This document shows positions 16,910 through 25,181 of a stretch of DNA of 52,075 nucleotides, piece by piece (within the stretch, counting starts at the first letter, position 1; every line of letters starts with the position of its first letter). The notes under the pieces were generated by a model. It searched no databases. It saw nothing but the letters and a program-made list of their open reading frames with translations, and was not told the DNA's origin. The translations under genes and the position numbers were made by a program. The stretch is from a virus. The stretch covers positions 1 to 52,075 of the IMG/VR virus record IMGVR_UViG_3300006900_000001. One strand, given 5' to 3'.

Positions 16910-17262
16910 CGTCTTATCTGCACCATATAAAGGATTGGTGTATCACCGGGCTGGACAACATCTGTGTTAATCACCTGATATGTCACATCACCATCTAATA
17001 TCTCGGCTCCGTTATCCGGCTTGGCTATATTCGCCGCAAGTAAAAGAAGCTTGTCTTCCTGTCTAATAAGCTCACCGTCGATGTCTTTCGTGGCATATGA
17101 GGTGAACAAGCCTCTGGTTACTACCGTTGTAGTCTCACCCTCTGTGAAGGTGTCGTTCTCGACATCATAAACCATGTCACGATACGTCTGTATTGTTATA
17201 GAACGGCCTTTATCATCTATTTGCTTTAAAGCCGTGGTAGACATGTTCTGATATAATGTCAT
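16906..17262 (-). CDS. Head-tail adaptor / stopper protein
   Basis: The start is set at the ATG overlapping the upstream stop (ATGA), giving 118 aa; eight extra in-frame codons upstream are not needed. The small beta-barrel-like protein (KGRSITIQTYRDMVYDVEND, ... ILDGDVTYQVINTDVVQPGD) fits head-closure proteins both in content and gene order. Confidence 0.7.
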   Translation of the reverse strand: MTLYQNMSTTALKQIDDKGRSITIQTYRDMVYDVENDTFTEGETTTVVTRGLFTSYATKDIDGELIRQEDKLLLLAANIAKPDNGAEILDGDVTYQVINTDVVQPGDTPILYMVQIRR

Positions 17263-17756
17263 ACGCGCACCGCCGGGGCGTTCCATGCCGAACCTTTGAG
17301 ATAAGGCCTCAATAGCCCTGTAATGGCCGGACGACGCTTTCCGTCTGATGCGCCATCCATATACTCAACCTCAATTACATCCACCTTCTCACGCTTCACA
17401 GCGCGATCAAGGACGGGGTTAAGCTCTCCTGACAGGCTTTCCAGTGCTAAAATGCACACAGCCTGTTTTAATCGTTTGGGAATATCTCCTGATATATCGT
17501 AGTCCACATATACTGAGCCGTTGACATTGTATGTTCTTGGCCATGATAGAGGCTGGTCATTATCCACCAGATAACCGACCCACCTTCCCTCATAAACCTG
17601 TTCTATATAATCTGTGGCCTTTATCAGAGCCGCTTCTTTAACAGCATCTGTTCCTGTCCATGAAGAATTGGCACGGTCATTGTGGAAGCTATCCGCATAA
17701 GATACGGTTACATAGCTATTCGCATCGTTTACGATCGTGCCATCTTCTACTATCAT
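17259..17756 (-). CDS. Head-tail connector protein (DnaT-like annotated family)
   Basis: The N-terminus (EDGTIVNDANSYVTVSYADSF... then ALIKATDYIEQVYEGRWVG) matches a phage family usually labelled putative DnaT-like ssDNA-binding. Its constant place after the capsid gene points to a connector role of HK97 gp6 type. Conserved tryptophan-proline (LSWPR) and the C-terminal LLRPYLKG are seen. The 165-aa length is normal. Confidence 0.75.
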   Translation of the reverse strand: MIVEDGTIVNDANSYVTVSYADSFHNDRANSSWTGTDAVKEAALIKATDYIEQVYEGRWVGYLVDNDQPLSWPRTYNVNGSVYVDYDISGDIPKRLKQAVCILALESLSGELNPVLDRAVKREKVDVIEVEYMDGASDGKRRPAITGLLRPYLKGSAWNAPAVRV

Positions 17757-17938
17757 TATTTCTTGCCCTTTTTAGGCTGTTCTTTTTGCTCCTGTTTAGG
17801 AGCCTCTTTATCTTCTTGCTTGGAAGCTTCCTTTTTAGGCTCGAAACGCTTATCCAGGATCTTATAACCCTCTTTACGTAGCTTTTCTTTTTCCTCTGCG
17901 CTTACAGGGTGTTTAACGTATTTGATCTTGTCTGCCAT
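17756..17938 (-). CDS. Small lysine-rich protein after capsid gene
   Basis: The 60-aa protein has an N-terminal part with AEEKEKLRKEGYKILDKRFEP and a repetitive K/E/Q-rich C-terminus. Similar small proteins follow capsid genes in many phages. The role is unknown; DNA contact or capsid decoration are possible but unproved. It overlaps the next gene by one base and follows a terminator. Confidence 0.6.
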   Translation of the reverse strand: MADKIKYVKHPVSAEEKEKLRKEGYKILDKRFEPKKEASKQEDKEAPKQEQKEQPKKGKK

Positions 17939-17964
17939 TTTGTCCTCGTGTGTTAGGTATTAGA

Positions 17965-17991
17965 AAGAAAAAGGCGGGTGTTACCCCGCCC
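17965..17991 (-). terminator. Rho-independent terminator after major capsid gene
   Basis: The minus strand reads GGCGGGG-taaca-CCCGCC followed by TTTTTCTTT, 10 bp after the capsid stop. It would reduce transcription past the capsid gene. Confidence 0.8.
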
Positions 17992-18001
17992 TTCTCCTGT
18001 G

Positions 18002-18979
18002 TTACTGTGCTGCGTTGCCAATCGCAATAACACCAGCAGTATGCTTGATGTCAGTTGCAACCTTATCCCAGTTAGAACCTGTGGCCAACTCTGCATCAGT
18101 AGGTGATTTATTGCCATTGGCTGTATCCCAAGCATAGCCTTTAAGGCCAAGACCGAAGGTGTAATCAACTTGCATTGTGGTTTCGATACGCTGATTACCG
18201 TTTTTAGTCTCAACATTTGTAATAACGTCATTACCGTCATGCACAATCGCGGCAGATTCAGCCAAGCCTAGTACTTTTTGTGCGTCCAGGTCAGTGTCAT
18301 AGTCAGCTTGGAACAGTGCAGGGGCATCAGTTACGATTACCGCCTTACCAAGAATGTCCACGACAGTCACATTACCAGCACGGAACAATTCCTGACCGTT
18401 GGCGAGGTTTTGGCCGATAAACTTGTGGTAAACCTGACCAGTCATTACATCTGCAACGATGTTACCGGACATGTCACCAAACTTGGCGTGTGCATTGTTA
18501 ACCGCTGCGTATGACAGACCCGCACTAGCAGACACGTCATTTGTCGCATCAGCCTGATTGCTGATAGCTGCAACGAGTGCAGCAATTGCAGTATTCAACT
18601 GATCTTTCATCAAAGCCTCAGCAAAGTTACGAGATGCAACCTCAATACCTTCTGCCGTTGGTTTGCGTAACCATGTAAGCTGAGAAGGCTCGAACTTGAT
18701 CGGACCGAAGCCACCAGCAACTTTTACTGAGTTGTGTTGTAGCTGTGTAAGATCTGTTGCTGACGCGCTTGAGTTTGTACCATAGCGATCAACACGACGC
18801 TGAGCTGAATGCAAAGCGGCAAAGAAAGACTCTTGAAAGAAATCTCCATCGAAGCCCTCTGTAGTCAGGCGAATTGCACCGTTAGAGGATTGGTTAAATT
18901 TATCTACCATCTGAGCCAGTGTCTCAATTGTGGCAGGCATGATGTATTCGTTAAATACCTTCATATCTGAAAGTGCCAT
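18002..18979 (-). CDS. Major capsid protein
   Basis: The 325-aa protein has the look of a HK97-fold major capsid protein: helical N-terminus (VFNEYIMPATIETLAQMVDK), a central spine-helix region with ASRNFAEALMKDQLNTAIAA, and LFRAGNVTVVDILGKAVIVT (about 200-219). It is encoded directly after a scaffold gene and before connector genes. GGAAAACATATT lies before the ATG. Strong terminators or strong ribosome sites around it fit high expression. Confidence 0.85.
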   Translation of the reverse strand: MALSDMKVFNEYIMPATIETLAQMVDKFNQSSNGAIRLTTEGFDGDFFQESFFAALHSAQRRVDRYGTNSSASATDLTQLQHNSVKVAGGFGPIKFEPSQLTWLRKPTAEGIEVASRNFAEALMKDQLNTAIAALVAAISNQADATNDVSASAGLSYAAVNNAHAKFGDMSGNIVADVMTGQVYHKFIGQNLANGQELFRAGNVTVVDILGKAVIVTDAPALFQADYDTDLDAQKVLGLAESAAIVHDGNDVITNVETKNGNQRIETTMQVDYTFGLGLKGYAWDTANGNKSPTDAELATGSNWDKVATDIKHTAGVIAIGNAAQ

Positions 18980-18991
18980 AATATGTTTTCC

Positions 18992-19660
18992 TTATTTTGA
19001 ATTGGATTGAAGTTCTGGATATTTAGAAGCGATTGCCGCAGCCCTTTGACTGCGATCTCCCCCCATGTCTCCTTTTGCACCGGACGCCTTGCCTCCAGTG
19101 TTCGAGCCATTGGCTCCACCGCCCCCGTTATCAGGAGCTGCTTTAAAGTGTTTCCCTTGGTCGCCTTGCGTCCATTCAGAAACGAAGTCTGTTAGTGGTT
19201 TTCCGTCGAATTGAGCTACTGTCTGCCCGTCAACGTCCGTGATCTCTGGTTTGTGTCTTGACTGAATAAGCGCCTTGGCTGCGTCCATGTATTGTGGAGC
19301 GACTCCTGCCTTGCTCAGCGCGTCTGTAAGGCCGTTATCAACCAAAAGAGAATGAAGTTTGCTGTCTTTATCAGCAATCTTGGCCTGATACTCAGACTCA
19401 ATCTTTTTCATCTTCTCTTCATATGTCTTGGCAATCTTTTCGCTGTCACCGGATTTCAATGCAGCTTCTTCTTCTGCCTGTCTTTTTGCCTCAGCCTCGG
19501 CTTCAAGCTTTTGTTCCAACGCGCTCTTGTTATCTTTTTCTTTCTTGAGGTTTCCCAGAAGCTCCTCGTTCTTGGCTTTCAGTCCTGATGTGGCTTCTTC
19601 TACAGCCGCCTGGATTGCTGCCTTTGCTTCGTCTGTTTTAAGTAGTTCTGCTATTTCCAT
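18992..19660 (-). CDS. Capsid scaffold protein
   Basis: The start is set at MEIAELLKTDEAK. The longer in-frame extension upstream is only read-through of the tRNA-Trp and terminator sequences. The 222-aa protein has a long charged coiled coil (about 25-115, NEELLGNLKKEKDNKSALEQ), then VDNGLTDALSKAGVAPQYMD and a glycine-rich C-terminus. This is the family pattern of phage scaffold proteins, encoded just before the capsid gene. No protease motif is seen. Confidence 0.82.
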   Translation of the reverse strand: MEIAELLKTDEAKAAIQAAVEEATSGLKAKNEELLGNLKKEKDNKSALEQKLEAEAEAKRQAEEEAALKSGDSEKIAKTYEEKMKKIESEYQAKIADKDSKLHSLLVDNGLTDALSKAGVAPQYMDAAKALIQSRHKPEITDVDGQTVAQFDGKPLTDFVSEWTQGDQGKHFKAAPDNGGGGANGSNTGGKASGAKGDMGGDRSQRAAAIASKYPELQSNSK

Positions 19661-19714
19661 GAGCCTTGCTCTCCCCTTGGGATTGGTTGGTGTTGCGCCT
19701 GCCTTGCAGGCATT

Positions 19715-19735
19715 AAAAAAGCCCCTTTGCGGGGC
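19715..19735 (-). terminator. Terminator directly 3' of tRNA-Trp
   Basis: The minus strand reads GCCCC-gcaaa-GGGGC followed by six T. It starts one base after the tRNA CCA. Confidence 0.85.
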
Positions 19736-19810
19736 TGGCGTATGCGTATGGATTTGAACCATAACCTGCAGTTTTGGAGACTGCCGTGCTGCCATTAACA
19801 CTACACACAC
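19736..19810 (-). tRNA. Phage-encoded tRNA-Trp (anticodon CCA)
   Basis: The minus strand folds into a cloverleaf: acceptor GTGTGTG/CGCATAC (with G-T wobble pairs), D-stem GTGT/GCAC, anticodon stem GCAGT/ACTGC with loop CTCCAAA, T-stem TATGG/CCATA with loop TTCAAAT, discriminator G and encoded CCA. The variable loop has four bases, one less than usual. It lies between the minor-head and scaffold genes, enclosed by terminators on both sides. Confidence 0.88.
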
Positions 19811-19844
19811 AAAAAAGCCCACTATGGGTTTCCCCATATCGGGC
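19811..19844 (-). terminator. Terminator directly 5' of tRNA-Trp
   Basis: The minus strand has a two-part stem, GCCC and TATGGG arms around GAAA, followed by six T that end at the first tRNA base. It may stop transcription or serve as a processing signal. Confidence 0.75.
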
Positions 19845-19871
19845 AATAAAAAACCCGCCGTGAAGCGGGTT
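19845..19871 (-). terminator. Terminator after the 50-aa gene
   Basis: The minus strand reads AACCCGC-ttcacg-GCGGGTT followed by a T-rich tract (TTTTTTATT). Confidence 0.8.
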
Positions 19872-19890
19872 AATGCGATTTATTTATTTC

Positions 19891-20043
19891 TCAGTTAGGC
19901 CAGATATACTTACCCTGACAGTTAAAATAACCATGCTTTGGCGGCTCTTTCATTATGGGTAGCTTTATAACTTCACCTTTGAAGAGTCCTTGCTTTCTTT
20001 TGTCTATAAATTCAGGCATACCTTTGGCTTTTTTCATTCCCAT
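19891..20043 (-). CDS. Small basic hypothetical protein, 50 aa
   Basis: The product begins MGMKKAKGMPEFIDKRKQGL and ends in PPKHGYFNCQGKYIWPN. No ribosome site is seen; a TATAAT box lies immediately before the ATG (20044-20049), so the mRNA could be leaderless or the match could be chance. Two terminators follow. It is part of a small cassette between head genes. Function unknown. Confidence 0.5.
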   Translation of the reverse strand: MGMKKAKGMPEFIDKRKQGLFKGEVIKLPIMKEPPKHGYFNCQGKYIWPN

Positions 20044-20052
20044 ATTATACCC
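20044..20052 (-). promoter_or_regulatory. AGGGTATAAT-type box before the 50-aa gene
   Basis: A perfect TATAAT preceded by GGG is repeated at 20317-20325 before the neighbouring gene. No good -35 is seen at 16-18 bp. Confidence 0.35.
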
Positions 20053-20076
20053 TAATCAAAGGCTTTTTCCCAGACG

Positions 20077-20310
20077 TTACTTCTTATTCTCGTCGGCAAT
20101 CTCAACGAAATACATATATCCATCACGGAGCAGGAATTGCTCGTCTAGGATGCGCTCTTTTGGCACATTACCTAACCCATAAAAATCAATGTCGCCTATT
20201 TCTGCGTATCCGCTATCACTATGAAAGTAGACATCAGACATAGTAAAATCGCCATTTAAAGCAACGAAGTATTTTCCCTTTGCGGGCTGAGCGTCTTTTA
20301 GCTTTTTCAT
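20077..20310 (-). CDS. Hypothetical phage protein, 77 aa
   Basis: The product begins MKKLKDAQPAKGKYFVALNG and is acidic and beta-rich (SDVYFHSDSGYAEIGDIDFY). I do not recognise it. It starts 14 bp after the minor-head gene, with TATAAT between the two genes and no clear Shine-Dalgarno. It is the first gene of the cassette ending with tRNA-Trp. Confidence 0.55.
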   Translation of the reverse strand: MKKLKDAQPAKGKYFVALNGDFTMSDVYFHSDSGYAEIGDIDFYGLGNVPKERILDEQFLLRDGYMYFVEIADENKK

Positions 20311-20316
20311 ATTTGT

Positions 20317-20325
20317 ATTATACCC
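20317..20325 (-). promoter_or_regulatory. AGGGTATAAT-type box before the 77-aa gene
   Basis: A perfect TATAAT with the same GGG before it as at 20044-20052. At 16 bp upstream GGAACA matches TTGACA in three of six positions only. Confidence 0.35.
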
Positions 20326-21374
20326 TACTTAAAGACCCTGTTCCACACTTCGCTGTCTCTTTTCTTCAGCTCATCCAAGGTATAGGATTTGCCAAGATTG
20401 TCCTGAAAGCGATCTATAGGCAGGCCACCTTCGCGGAACAGCTTAGCCTTTTTTACTCCTAAGACTTCCTCTTGAACGCCTTTAGGCTGCTTTCTTAGCC
20501 AATCGCCATAGGATGTGTCTTCCGGTACTGGGCCGCCCGAACTTGCCCTTGTTCCTTTGGTTTTAAACTCACCGAGGTAAGCTATCGTTCTTGAGCGGCA
20601 GTTAAAATGTGCCGGGATAGCTGGTGCTTTTCCTACCTCGTATATCTTACCGTCCCTCTGGCGACATACAGGGCTTGTGCGTCCATCTAGCGTGGAAACC
20701 CACTTCACACCCTTGATAATATCCGCATTAACCATCCAGACATCATTTGCCGCTCTATCTGCAACATGAGCCGTGGCGGTTCTCACTACTGTCTGCAAGT
20801 CACGCCTTGAGGCTTCCAATAATCCGTCCTTATACTGACGGGCTCTTGTTCCCTTTATACGCCTGACAATCTGATCTGTGGTTTCACCCTCGACTATTCC
20901 TATCCTGACAGCATCACTCACCTTTTGAGCCGCACTGGTCTCAAGTCCTGAGTACCACTCCCTAAGCAATCGCCCTCTAAAGGGTTGAGAAGTTGCCGCC
21001 GCTTCGAGCTGTGTGACACTCGGCCTGACTAAATCAATCTCGGCTGGGGCTTCTATTATTTTGGCCTGAAAATCTGACTCATAAACGGCAAAATCGAATA
21101 ACTCTTCTTTCGTCTCGTTATATAACACCGCATAAACAGCCCTACGGTCTTCCCTGATAGCTTTTTGCAGTGCCTTGAGGCGTTCTGTTGTATCTTTCCC
21201 GAGATCAAACCCACGGTCTTCTATCTTGGCTAACCTTGAGGCCAGCTTCTCGATTAAATCGCCATCCGCTTTATTTAAAAGCCTTAATATCTTATTGGCT
21301 GTTGAGGTCTTGTATCTTTCCAGCCAGACCATATGACGAATGCCACGGTCTTGAATTTCCTCATTGATCGACAT
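20325..21374 (-). CDS. Minor head protein (Mu gpF / SPP1 gp7 type)
   Basis: The protein is a minor capsid component carried into the prohead with the portal. The diagnostic C-terminal block is VKWVSTLDGRTSPVCRQRDG followed by PAIPAHFNCRSRTI (about residues 223-262) with its conserved cysteines and histidine. N-terminal 180 residues are helical. Length 349 aa. The gene overlaps the portal gene by 14 bp, as is usual. Confidence 0.88.
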   Translation of the reverse strand: MSINEEIQDRGIRHMVWLERYKTSTANKILRLLNKADGDLIEKLASRLAKIEDRGFDLGKDTTERLKALQKAIREDRRAVYAVLYNETKEELFDFAVYESDFQAKIIEAPAEIDLVRPSVTQLEAAATSQPFRGRLLREWYSGLETSAAQKVSDAVRIGIVEGETTDQIVRRIKGTRARQYKDGLLEASRRDLQTVVRTATAHVADRAANDVWMVNADIIKGVKWVSTLDGRTSPVCRQRDGKIYEVGKAPAIPAHFNCRSRTIAYLGEFKTKGTRASSGGPVPEDTSYGDWLRKQPKGVQEEVLGVKKAKLFREGGLPIDRFQDNLGKSYTLDELKKRDSEVWNRVFK

Positions 21375-22758
21375 CTATCAGCCCCAAGGCTGGTGCATCT
21401 TGTTCCTTACGGTCTCGCTCGTCATCGGCCGTTAATCCCTCATTGACTAGCTCTCCGGCAATCATGCCATCAAAATACGTATCAAAGGATATAGCACCTG
21501 ACAGATATGCCGCTGTCCACTCTCTAAGCATTCCTGAATCCATAGGAGAAGGAAGGTAATCTTTATTAAGCTCAACACTCACATCATCAGGGGTAGCGCC
21601 GACCCATTCAGCCATAAATCTTAAAGCCTTTTCCATGGTCATTTCTATTGAACCGGCTATAGAGGCTAGAACGGAGTTCTCACCACCCCTTTTAATCGCC
21701 AGTGAGTTACCGGACTCATTAACGCGCTTATCTTCCTTGAGGATCTGCGCACCTAAAGCGGCCATCTCCTGTTTTTTCTCCTGCATGGCTTCTTTTAGAG
21801 CTGCAACACCATCAGAGCCACATTGCAAGAATCCGGCCTGTGCTTCAGGTGGCAACATAAGGAATGTATTCGACCCTAAGTGCATCTCCGGCATTTCATC
21901 CCGGTTTGTTACGCCATTTACCCAAGGGGTTGGAGTACCCGCCACATGAAGGGCGTTCTCATAATCAGCACTGTTGCGGTAAAATCCAAGGCAAACATCT
22001 GCCAATCCCTCTAAAGGCGGGTTTTGAATAGCACAACCCATTTCCTTAACACCGACAAAATAGAAAGGAATTTCAAATATCCCCTTGCCATTCAGGGTAG
22101 GTGTGACTTCGGAATATACATACCAGTCACCCTTAACCTGTCTCCAGACTCTCTGCCCATAAACACCATCAAGATACAATTCCCTGATCTGTATTTCTGT
22201 TTCGTCCTCAGCCTCATACTCTTCTTCAAGCCAGACATTCACAAGAACAGTCGCATTATTCACACGGCCTGTCTTCCAGTTTAATATCTTTTCTGCTTTG
22301 TATGAGGTGAGATAAGGTCTTAATCCCATCCTTGCTGCCTGCTCACCTGTCAAAGGATTCTCGGTTTCCTCTTTCTGGGGATACTCAACTAATATCCCTG
22401 TACGGCCAACCTCAAGAACCTCATCAACTGCCTTGGAGGCAAACCCCTCAAGAGAGGTGCCGTTCATATCAATATCTTTTCGATACTCCTCTAAGGCAGT
22501 CGGCAATGTGATAACAGGTGCTTTCCTGAATATATGCCCTGACATCGTGTCAATCGTTCGGGATACTGCATCAAAGAATTGAGCGCGGTCTTTGTAATTT
22601 AAGTAATTCGGGTCTGAATCCGTATCTTGTCCACCTAGTCTGGGAAGGTATGTAGACCCTCTTTTGCTCACTGCACGCAAACCTACCGATGTATCACGCA
22701 TCTTGACCCATGTGCTCTCCATGGCCTCATGATCTGTGTGCTTTGCGTCTGGTTTCAT
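21361..22758 (-). CDS. Portal protein (DUF4055 type)
   Basis: The 465-aa protein forms the dodecameric DNA entry ring of the head. Features of the DUF4055 portal family are seen: ALHVAGTPTPWVNGV, the long helix KEAMQEKKQEMAALGAQILK (near 325-345) and ESGNSLAIKRGGENSVLASI. It lies between terL and the minor-head gene, with one-base overlap with terL. Confidence 0.88.
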   Translation of the reverse strand: MKPDAKHTDHEAMESTWVKMRDTSVGLRAVSKRGSTYLPRLGGQDTDSDPNYLNYKDRAQFFDAVSRTIDTMSGHIFRKAPVITLPTALEEYRKDIDMNGTSLEGFASKAVDEVLEVGRTGILVEYPQKEETENPLTGEQAARMGLRPYLTSYKAEKILNWKTGRVNNATVLVNVWLEEEYEAEDETEIQIRELYLDGVYGQRVWRQVKGDWYVYSEVTPTLNGKGIFEIPFYFVGVKEMGCAIQNPPLEGLADVCLGFYRNSADYENALHVAGTPTPWVNGVTNRDEMPEMHLGSNTFLMLPPEAQAGFLQCGSDGVAALKEAMQEKKQEMAALGAQILKEDKRVNESGNSLAIKRGGENSVLASIAGSIEMTMEKALRFMAEWVGATPDDVSVELNKDYLPSPMDSGMLREWTAAYLSGAISFDTYFDGMIAGELVNEGLTADDERDRKEQDAPALGLIDVDQ

Positions 22759-24068
22759 TATAGTCCTGTTGTCTTCCCAACTGAGAATGTGTTTTTGTTT
22801 ATCGGGTATCTGTAAGATATGAAGTAGCCTGCCGCGTCATTCGCATGGTCATGCCCTGATTTCTTGTCAGGTTCTCCCTTGTCGTTCCAAATCTGTCGCT
22901 CTAGACATCTCGTATATTCCGGGCATTTATTCGTGTTTACCCTGTATCGCCTGTCTCCATATGTATTCTCAAACATCGAGTTCATGGAGTTTATCCTGTC
23001 TTTAACGCTCGGGTTCTTGCTGTTCACCATAACGGTAAAGCCTGCATCCTTTAAAAGTGACAGGTCTGTCTGACTTGCGTTAACCGACTTCCTGCTATCT
23101 CCAGAGGCATCTGGATAGACGAATACCTTATGCCCTGCATATCTCTCTTCGATTTTCTCAATCATTGCAGGCGTATCATAGATATCTGTCATCTCATCCA
23201 CCGCCACTGGAAGTCCTTCCCGTATAACGTGGACAATGCCAGCCATTTTTGAGACGTTAAAGTCCATTCCTATATGAAGAACATCATTTTCTGTGATTGT
23301 CTCTTCACTATGGCTCTGCAAGCGGTTAAATGAGTAATAAATCGTACCCTGATAGTTCTCAAAGCTCGCGCCGTATTCCTGCCTAAATGTCTTCGGATCC
23401 ATGCTACGCATTGCTGCGTCTATTTCATCCTGAGGGACATTCCCTCCGTCTAGCGTGGTATATTGCCAGCTCCTGTGATCTTGCTCTTCGCCTTGACCAG
23501 CAAGATAGGTATCATAACAATGATTAAACCCTTTTGGTGTCCCTATCCTTAAAGCGTGTCCTCCGTGAAACGATATATCTCCTATCTGGAACTTGCACGT
23601 CGAAAGCATTGGCCTCAGTACCTCTTCCCATGCGGCATAGGTGCAATCAGCCCATTCATCAACCAACACGAAGAATAGACCAGAACCCCTTAGGTTGTCG
23701 TATTTATCTAATCCACATATCCGCAGAACATGCCCCGTCCTCAAAGTTATAGAGCACTCTGTCTCGTTAGGCTTGCCATCGCGCCACTCTTTAGGAATTG
23801 CCTGTTTTAATCTCTTCCAGAAAACCCGCTTGGCCTGCTTAAACGTAGGGGCGCAATACCATATTTCATCTTCTACACTAACGCCCCACTTCATAGCGAG
23901 TCGGGCGGCTCGTCTCATTTCTGCTTTACCTAAAAAGGTCTTCCCGAAACGTCTCCCGCAAACAGCGTCCCTAAACCTTGCGGATTTTTGCCAACCCCAA
24001 ACATAGATATTGGCCTGTTTAGTGGTGAGCTTTACTTTAGAGGACTGCGCCATCAGGGACTTCCTCAT
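22758..24068 (-). CDS. terL: Terminase large subunit
   Basis: The enzyme drives ATP-dependent DNA packaging and cuts the concatemer. Walker A is CGRRFGKT (37-44), Walker B FVLVDE (133-138), the motor coupling motif IGTPKGF is near 175-181, and the RNase H-like nuclease carries D269 (IGMDFNVSK), D320 (VYPDASGD) and D411 (HANDAAGY). Length 436 aa is normal. An alternative start is five codons downstream (MAQSSKVK). It overlaps terS by about 30 bp. Confidence 0.93.
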   Translation of the reverse strand: MRKSLMAQSSKVKLTTKQANIYVWGWQKSARFRDAVCGRRFGKTFLGKAEMRRAARLAMKWGVSVEDEIWYCAPTFKQAKRVFWKRLKQAIPKEWRDGKPNETECSITLRTGHVLRICGLDKYDNLRGSGLFFVLVDEWADCTYAAWEEVLRPMLSTCKFQIGDISFHGGHALRIGTPKGFNHCYDTYLAGQGEEQDHRSWQYTTLDGGNVPQDEIDAAMRSMDPKTFRQEYGASFENYQGTIYYSFNRLQSHSEETITENDVLHIGMDFNVSKMAGIVHVIREGLPVAVDEMTDIYDTPAMIEKIEERYAGHKVFVYPDASGDSRKSVNASQTDLSLLKDAGFTVMVNSKNPSVKDRINSMNSMFENTYGDRRYRVNTNKCPEYTRCLERQIWNDKGEPDKKSGHDHANDAAGYFISYRYPINKNTFSVGKTTGL

Positions 24069-24426
24069 CAGGGGATAAAGTGTAGTCTTCCTCTATTTCC
24101 AGGTCTTTTTCCTCAGGTGTCGCCCTATCAGACCACCCAAAGTTTTTAAGCGCAAATATAGCTCCCGCGGGGTTAGGCCCGAACAGTCTTATCTCTGCAT
24201 AATGCTCTACGCGCAGCTTTGCTTTTTTTATAGCGTCAGAAAACTCTTGCTTTTTCCCGTACTGATTAAGGGTTTCGCGCGTAGTGTCTAAAGCTATGGC
24301 TAAGCCTGTTACCGTTATAGGCTCTTCCTCGTCCTTGCATCTCTTAAAGTACGCTTCTGCGGCTTTAGTTATTTCTTCCGGGTTGTTAAACTTTACTGGC
24401 CGACCGCCCTTGTTCTTTTTTGCCAT
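24037..24426 (-). CDS. terS: Terminase small subunit
   Basis: The protein recognises phage DNA at the packaging start. The N-terminus KNKGGRPVKFNNPEEI and the helix-turn-helix PITVTGLAIALDTTRETLNQ (37-56), then RLFGPNPAGAIFALKNFGW (80-98), match the small terminase family. GAGGGGTAAGT before the ATG is a good ribosome site. It is the first clear gene of the packaging block. Confidence 0.88.
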   Translation of the reverse strand: MAKKNKGGRPVKFNNPEEITKAAEAYFKRCKDEEEPITVTGLAIALDTTRETLNQYGKKQEFSDAIKKAKLRVEHYAEIRLFGPNPAGAIFALKNFGWSDRATPEEKDLEIEEDYTLSPDEEVPDGAVL

Positions 24427-24498
24427 ACTTACCCCTCGGGTTAATGGTTTGCGGCCTTGCCGCTTGCTTTATCGGGCATTTTCGTATTAGTTAGTCAT

Positions 24499-24714
24499 AT
24501 GAAGGAAATTGAACGACCCAAAGCCGATGTGGTTAGCCTGAAAAGGGCTAAGTCACGATTCCTTCAAGACAGGGATATACACTCCCTTAAATTTAAGCTC
24601 CTTGAGCTTGCTAATGATATTGAATCAGTAAAGGATAAAACCCCCTGGCCTAACTGGTCACAAAACCAAGCTGATTCCATGAGGGACTATGCTAATCAGT
24701 TACCGGACGACTAA
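24499..24714 (+). CDS. Small hypothetical protein opposite to late genes
   Basis: A 71-aa soluble, helical, charged product (MKEIERPKADVVSLKRAKSR ... NQLPDD) runs rightward between terS and the next leftward gene. The composition looks like a real protein, but no Shine-Dalgarno is seen at the ATG and orientation is against the block. Its stop overlaps that of the convergent gene by 4 bp. Confidence 0.45.
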   Translation: MKEIERPKADVVSLKRAKSRFLQDRDIHSLKFKLLELANDIESVKDKTPWPNWSQNQADSMRDYANQLPDD

Positions 24715-24968
24715 ATTGTCTCCGATATAAAATCAAGGCCGTGCTCCAGCCATTGCATTACTTCAAAATCAGTCAATCCCATCTTGTCCACGTTAAGGTG
24801 ATCTCCATCCCTCGTGAGTAGGATTGCCTCATCGTATTCCGCTGCCAGTATATTGAATATGTCATCCAGTATGTCGTGCGCGTACTCTATTTGCTCATCA
24901 GTTACCAATGGTGCGAATGGAATTACGTTATTGTCTGTCATTTCTTTTTGTTCTATGTTTGTTCCCAT
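24711..24968 (-). CDS. Small acidic hypothetical protein
   Basis: The 85-aa product has a helical acidic middle (TDEQIEYAHDILDDIFNILA) and ends in WLEHGLDFISETI. The start is uncertain: ATG here, GTG three codons upstream, or ATG nine codons downstream (MTDNNVIPF). No strong ribosome site is visible. It is the first gene after the stem-loop region and overlaps an inverted repeat at its 5' side. Function unknown. Confidence 0.55.
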   Translation of the reverse strand: MGTNIEQKEMTDNNVIPFAPLVTDEQIEYAHDILDDIFNILAAEYDEAILLTRDGDHLNVDKMGLTDFEVMQWLEHGLDFISETI

Positions 24969-24972
24969 GAGA

Positions 24973-24998
24973 ATCACGCGCGATATGTAGGGCGTGAT
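24973..24998. promoter_or_regulatory. Inverted repeat ATCACGC-N12-GCGTGAT
   Basis: A perfect 7-bp dyad lies immediately upstream of the 24968 start. It is a candidate operator or packaging-related site. Confidence 0.4.
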
Positions 24999-25034
24999 CG
25001 GGACTAACGGTTATCTTGACCCCACGACTATTAG

Positions 25035-25070
25035 AAAAACCCGTCCTGAGGCCATAGAAGCCAGAACGGG
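25035..25070 (-). terminator. Stem-loop with T-run
   Basis: The minus strand reads CCCGT ... ACGGG with inner paired bases (GGC/GCC) followed by TTTTT. Confidence 0.65.
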
Positions 25071-25181
25071 AAGAGCTGACAACGTATGGCACGTCAGGGC
25101 GGTTAAGGTTCGTATTTCCTACATCAAAGCATGACCCGCCAGCTTGAGGTGCGACAACGCATAGCCTTGGCGGGTTCTATT

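Noticed and set aside
19736-19810. tRNA-Trp as a UGA-recoding suppressor
   Set aside because: The anticodon is CCA, which reads UGG, and many phage genes end with TGA in ATGA overlaps, so TGA is a real stop here.
19661-19846. N-terminal extension of the scaffold protein
   Set aside because: The extra codons translate the tRNA-Trp gene and terminators; the ATG at 19660 gives a normal scaffold start.
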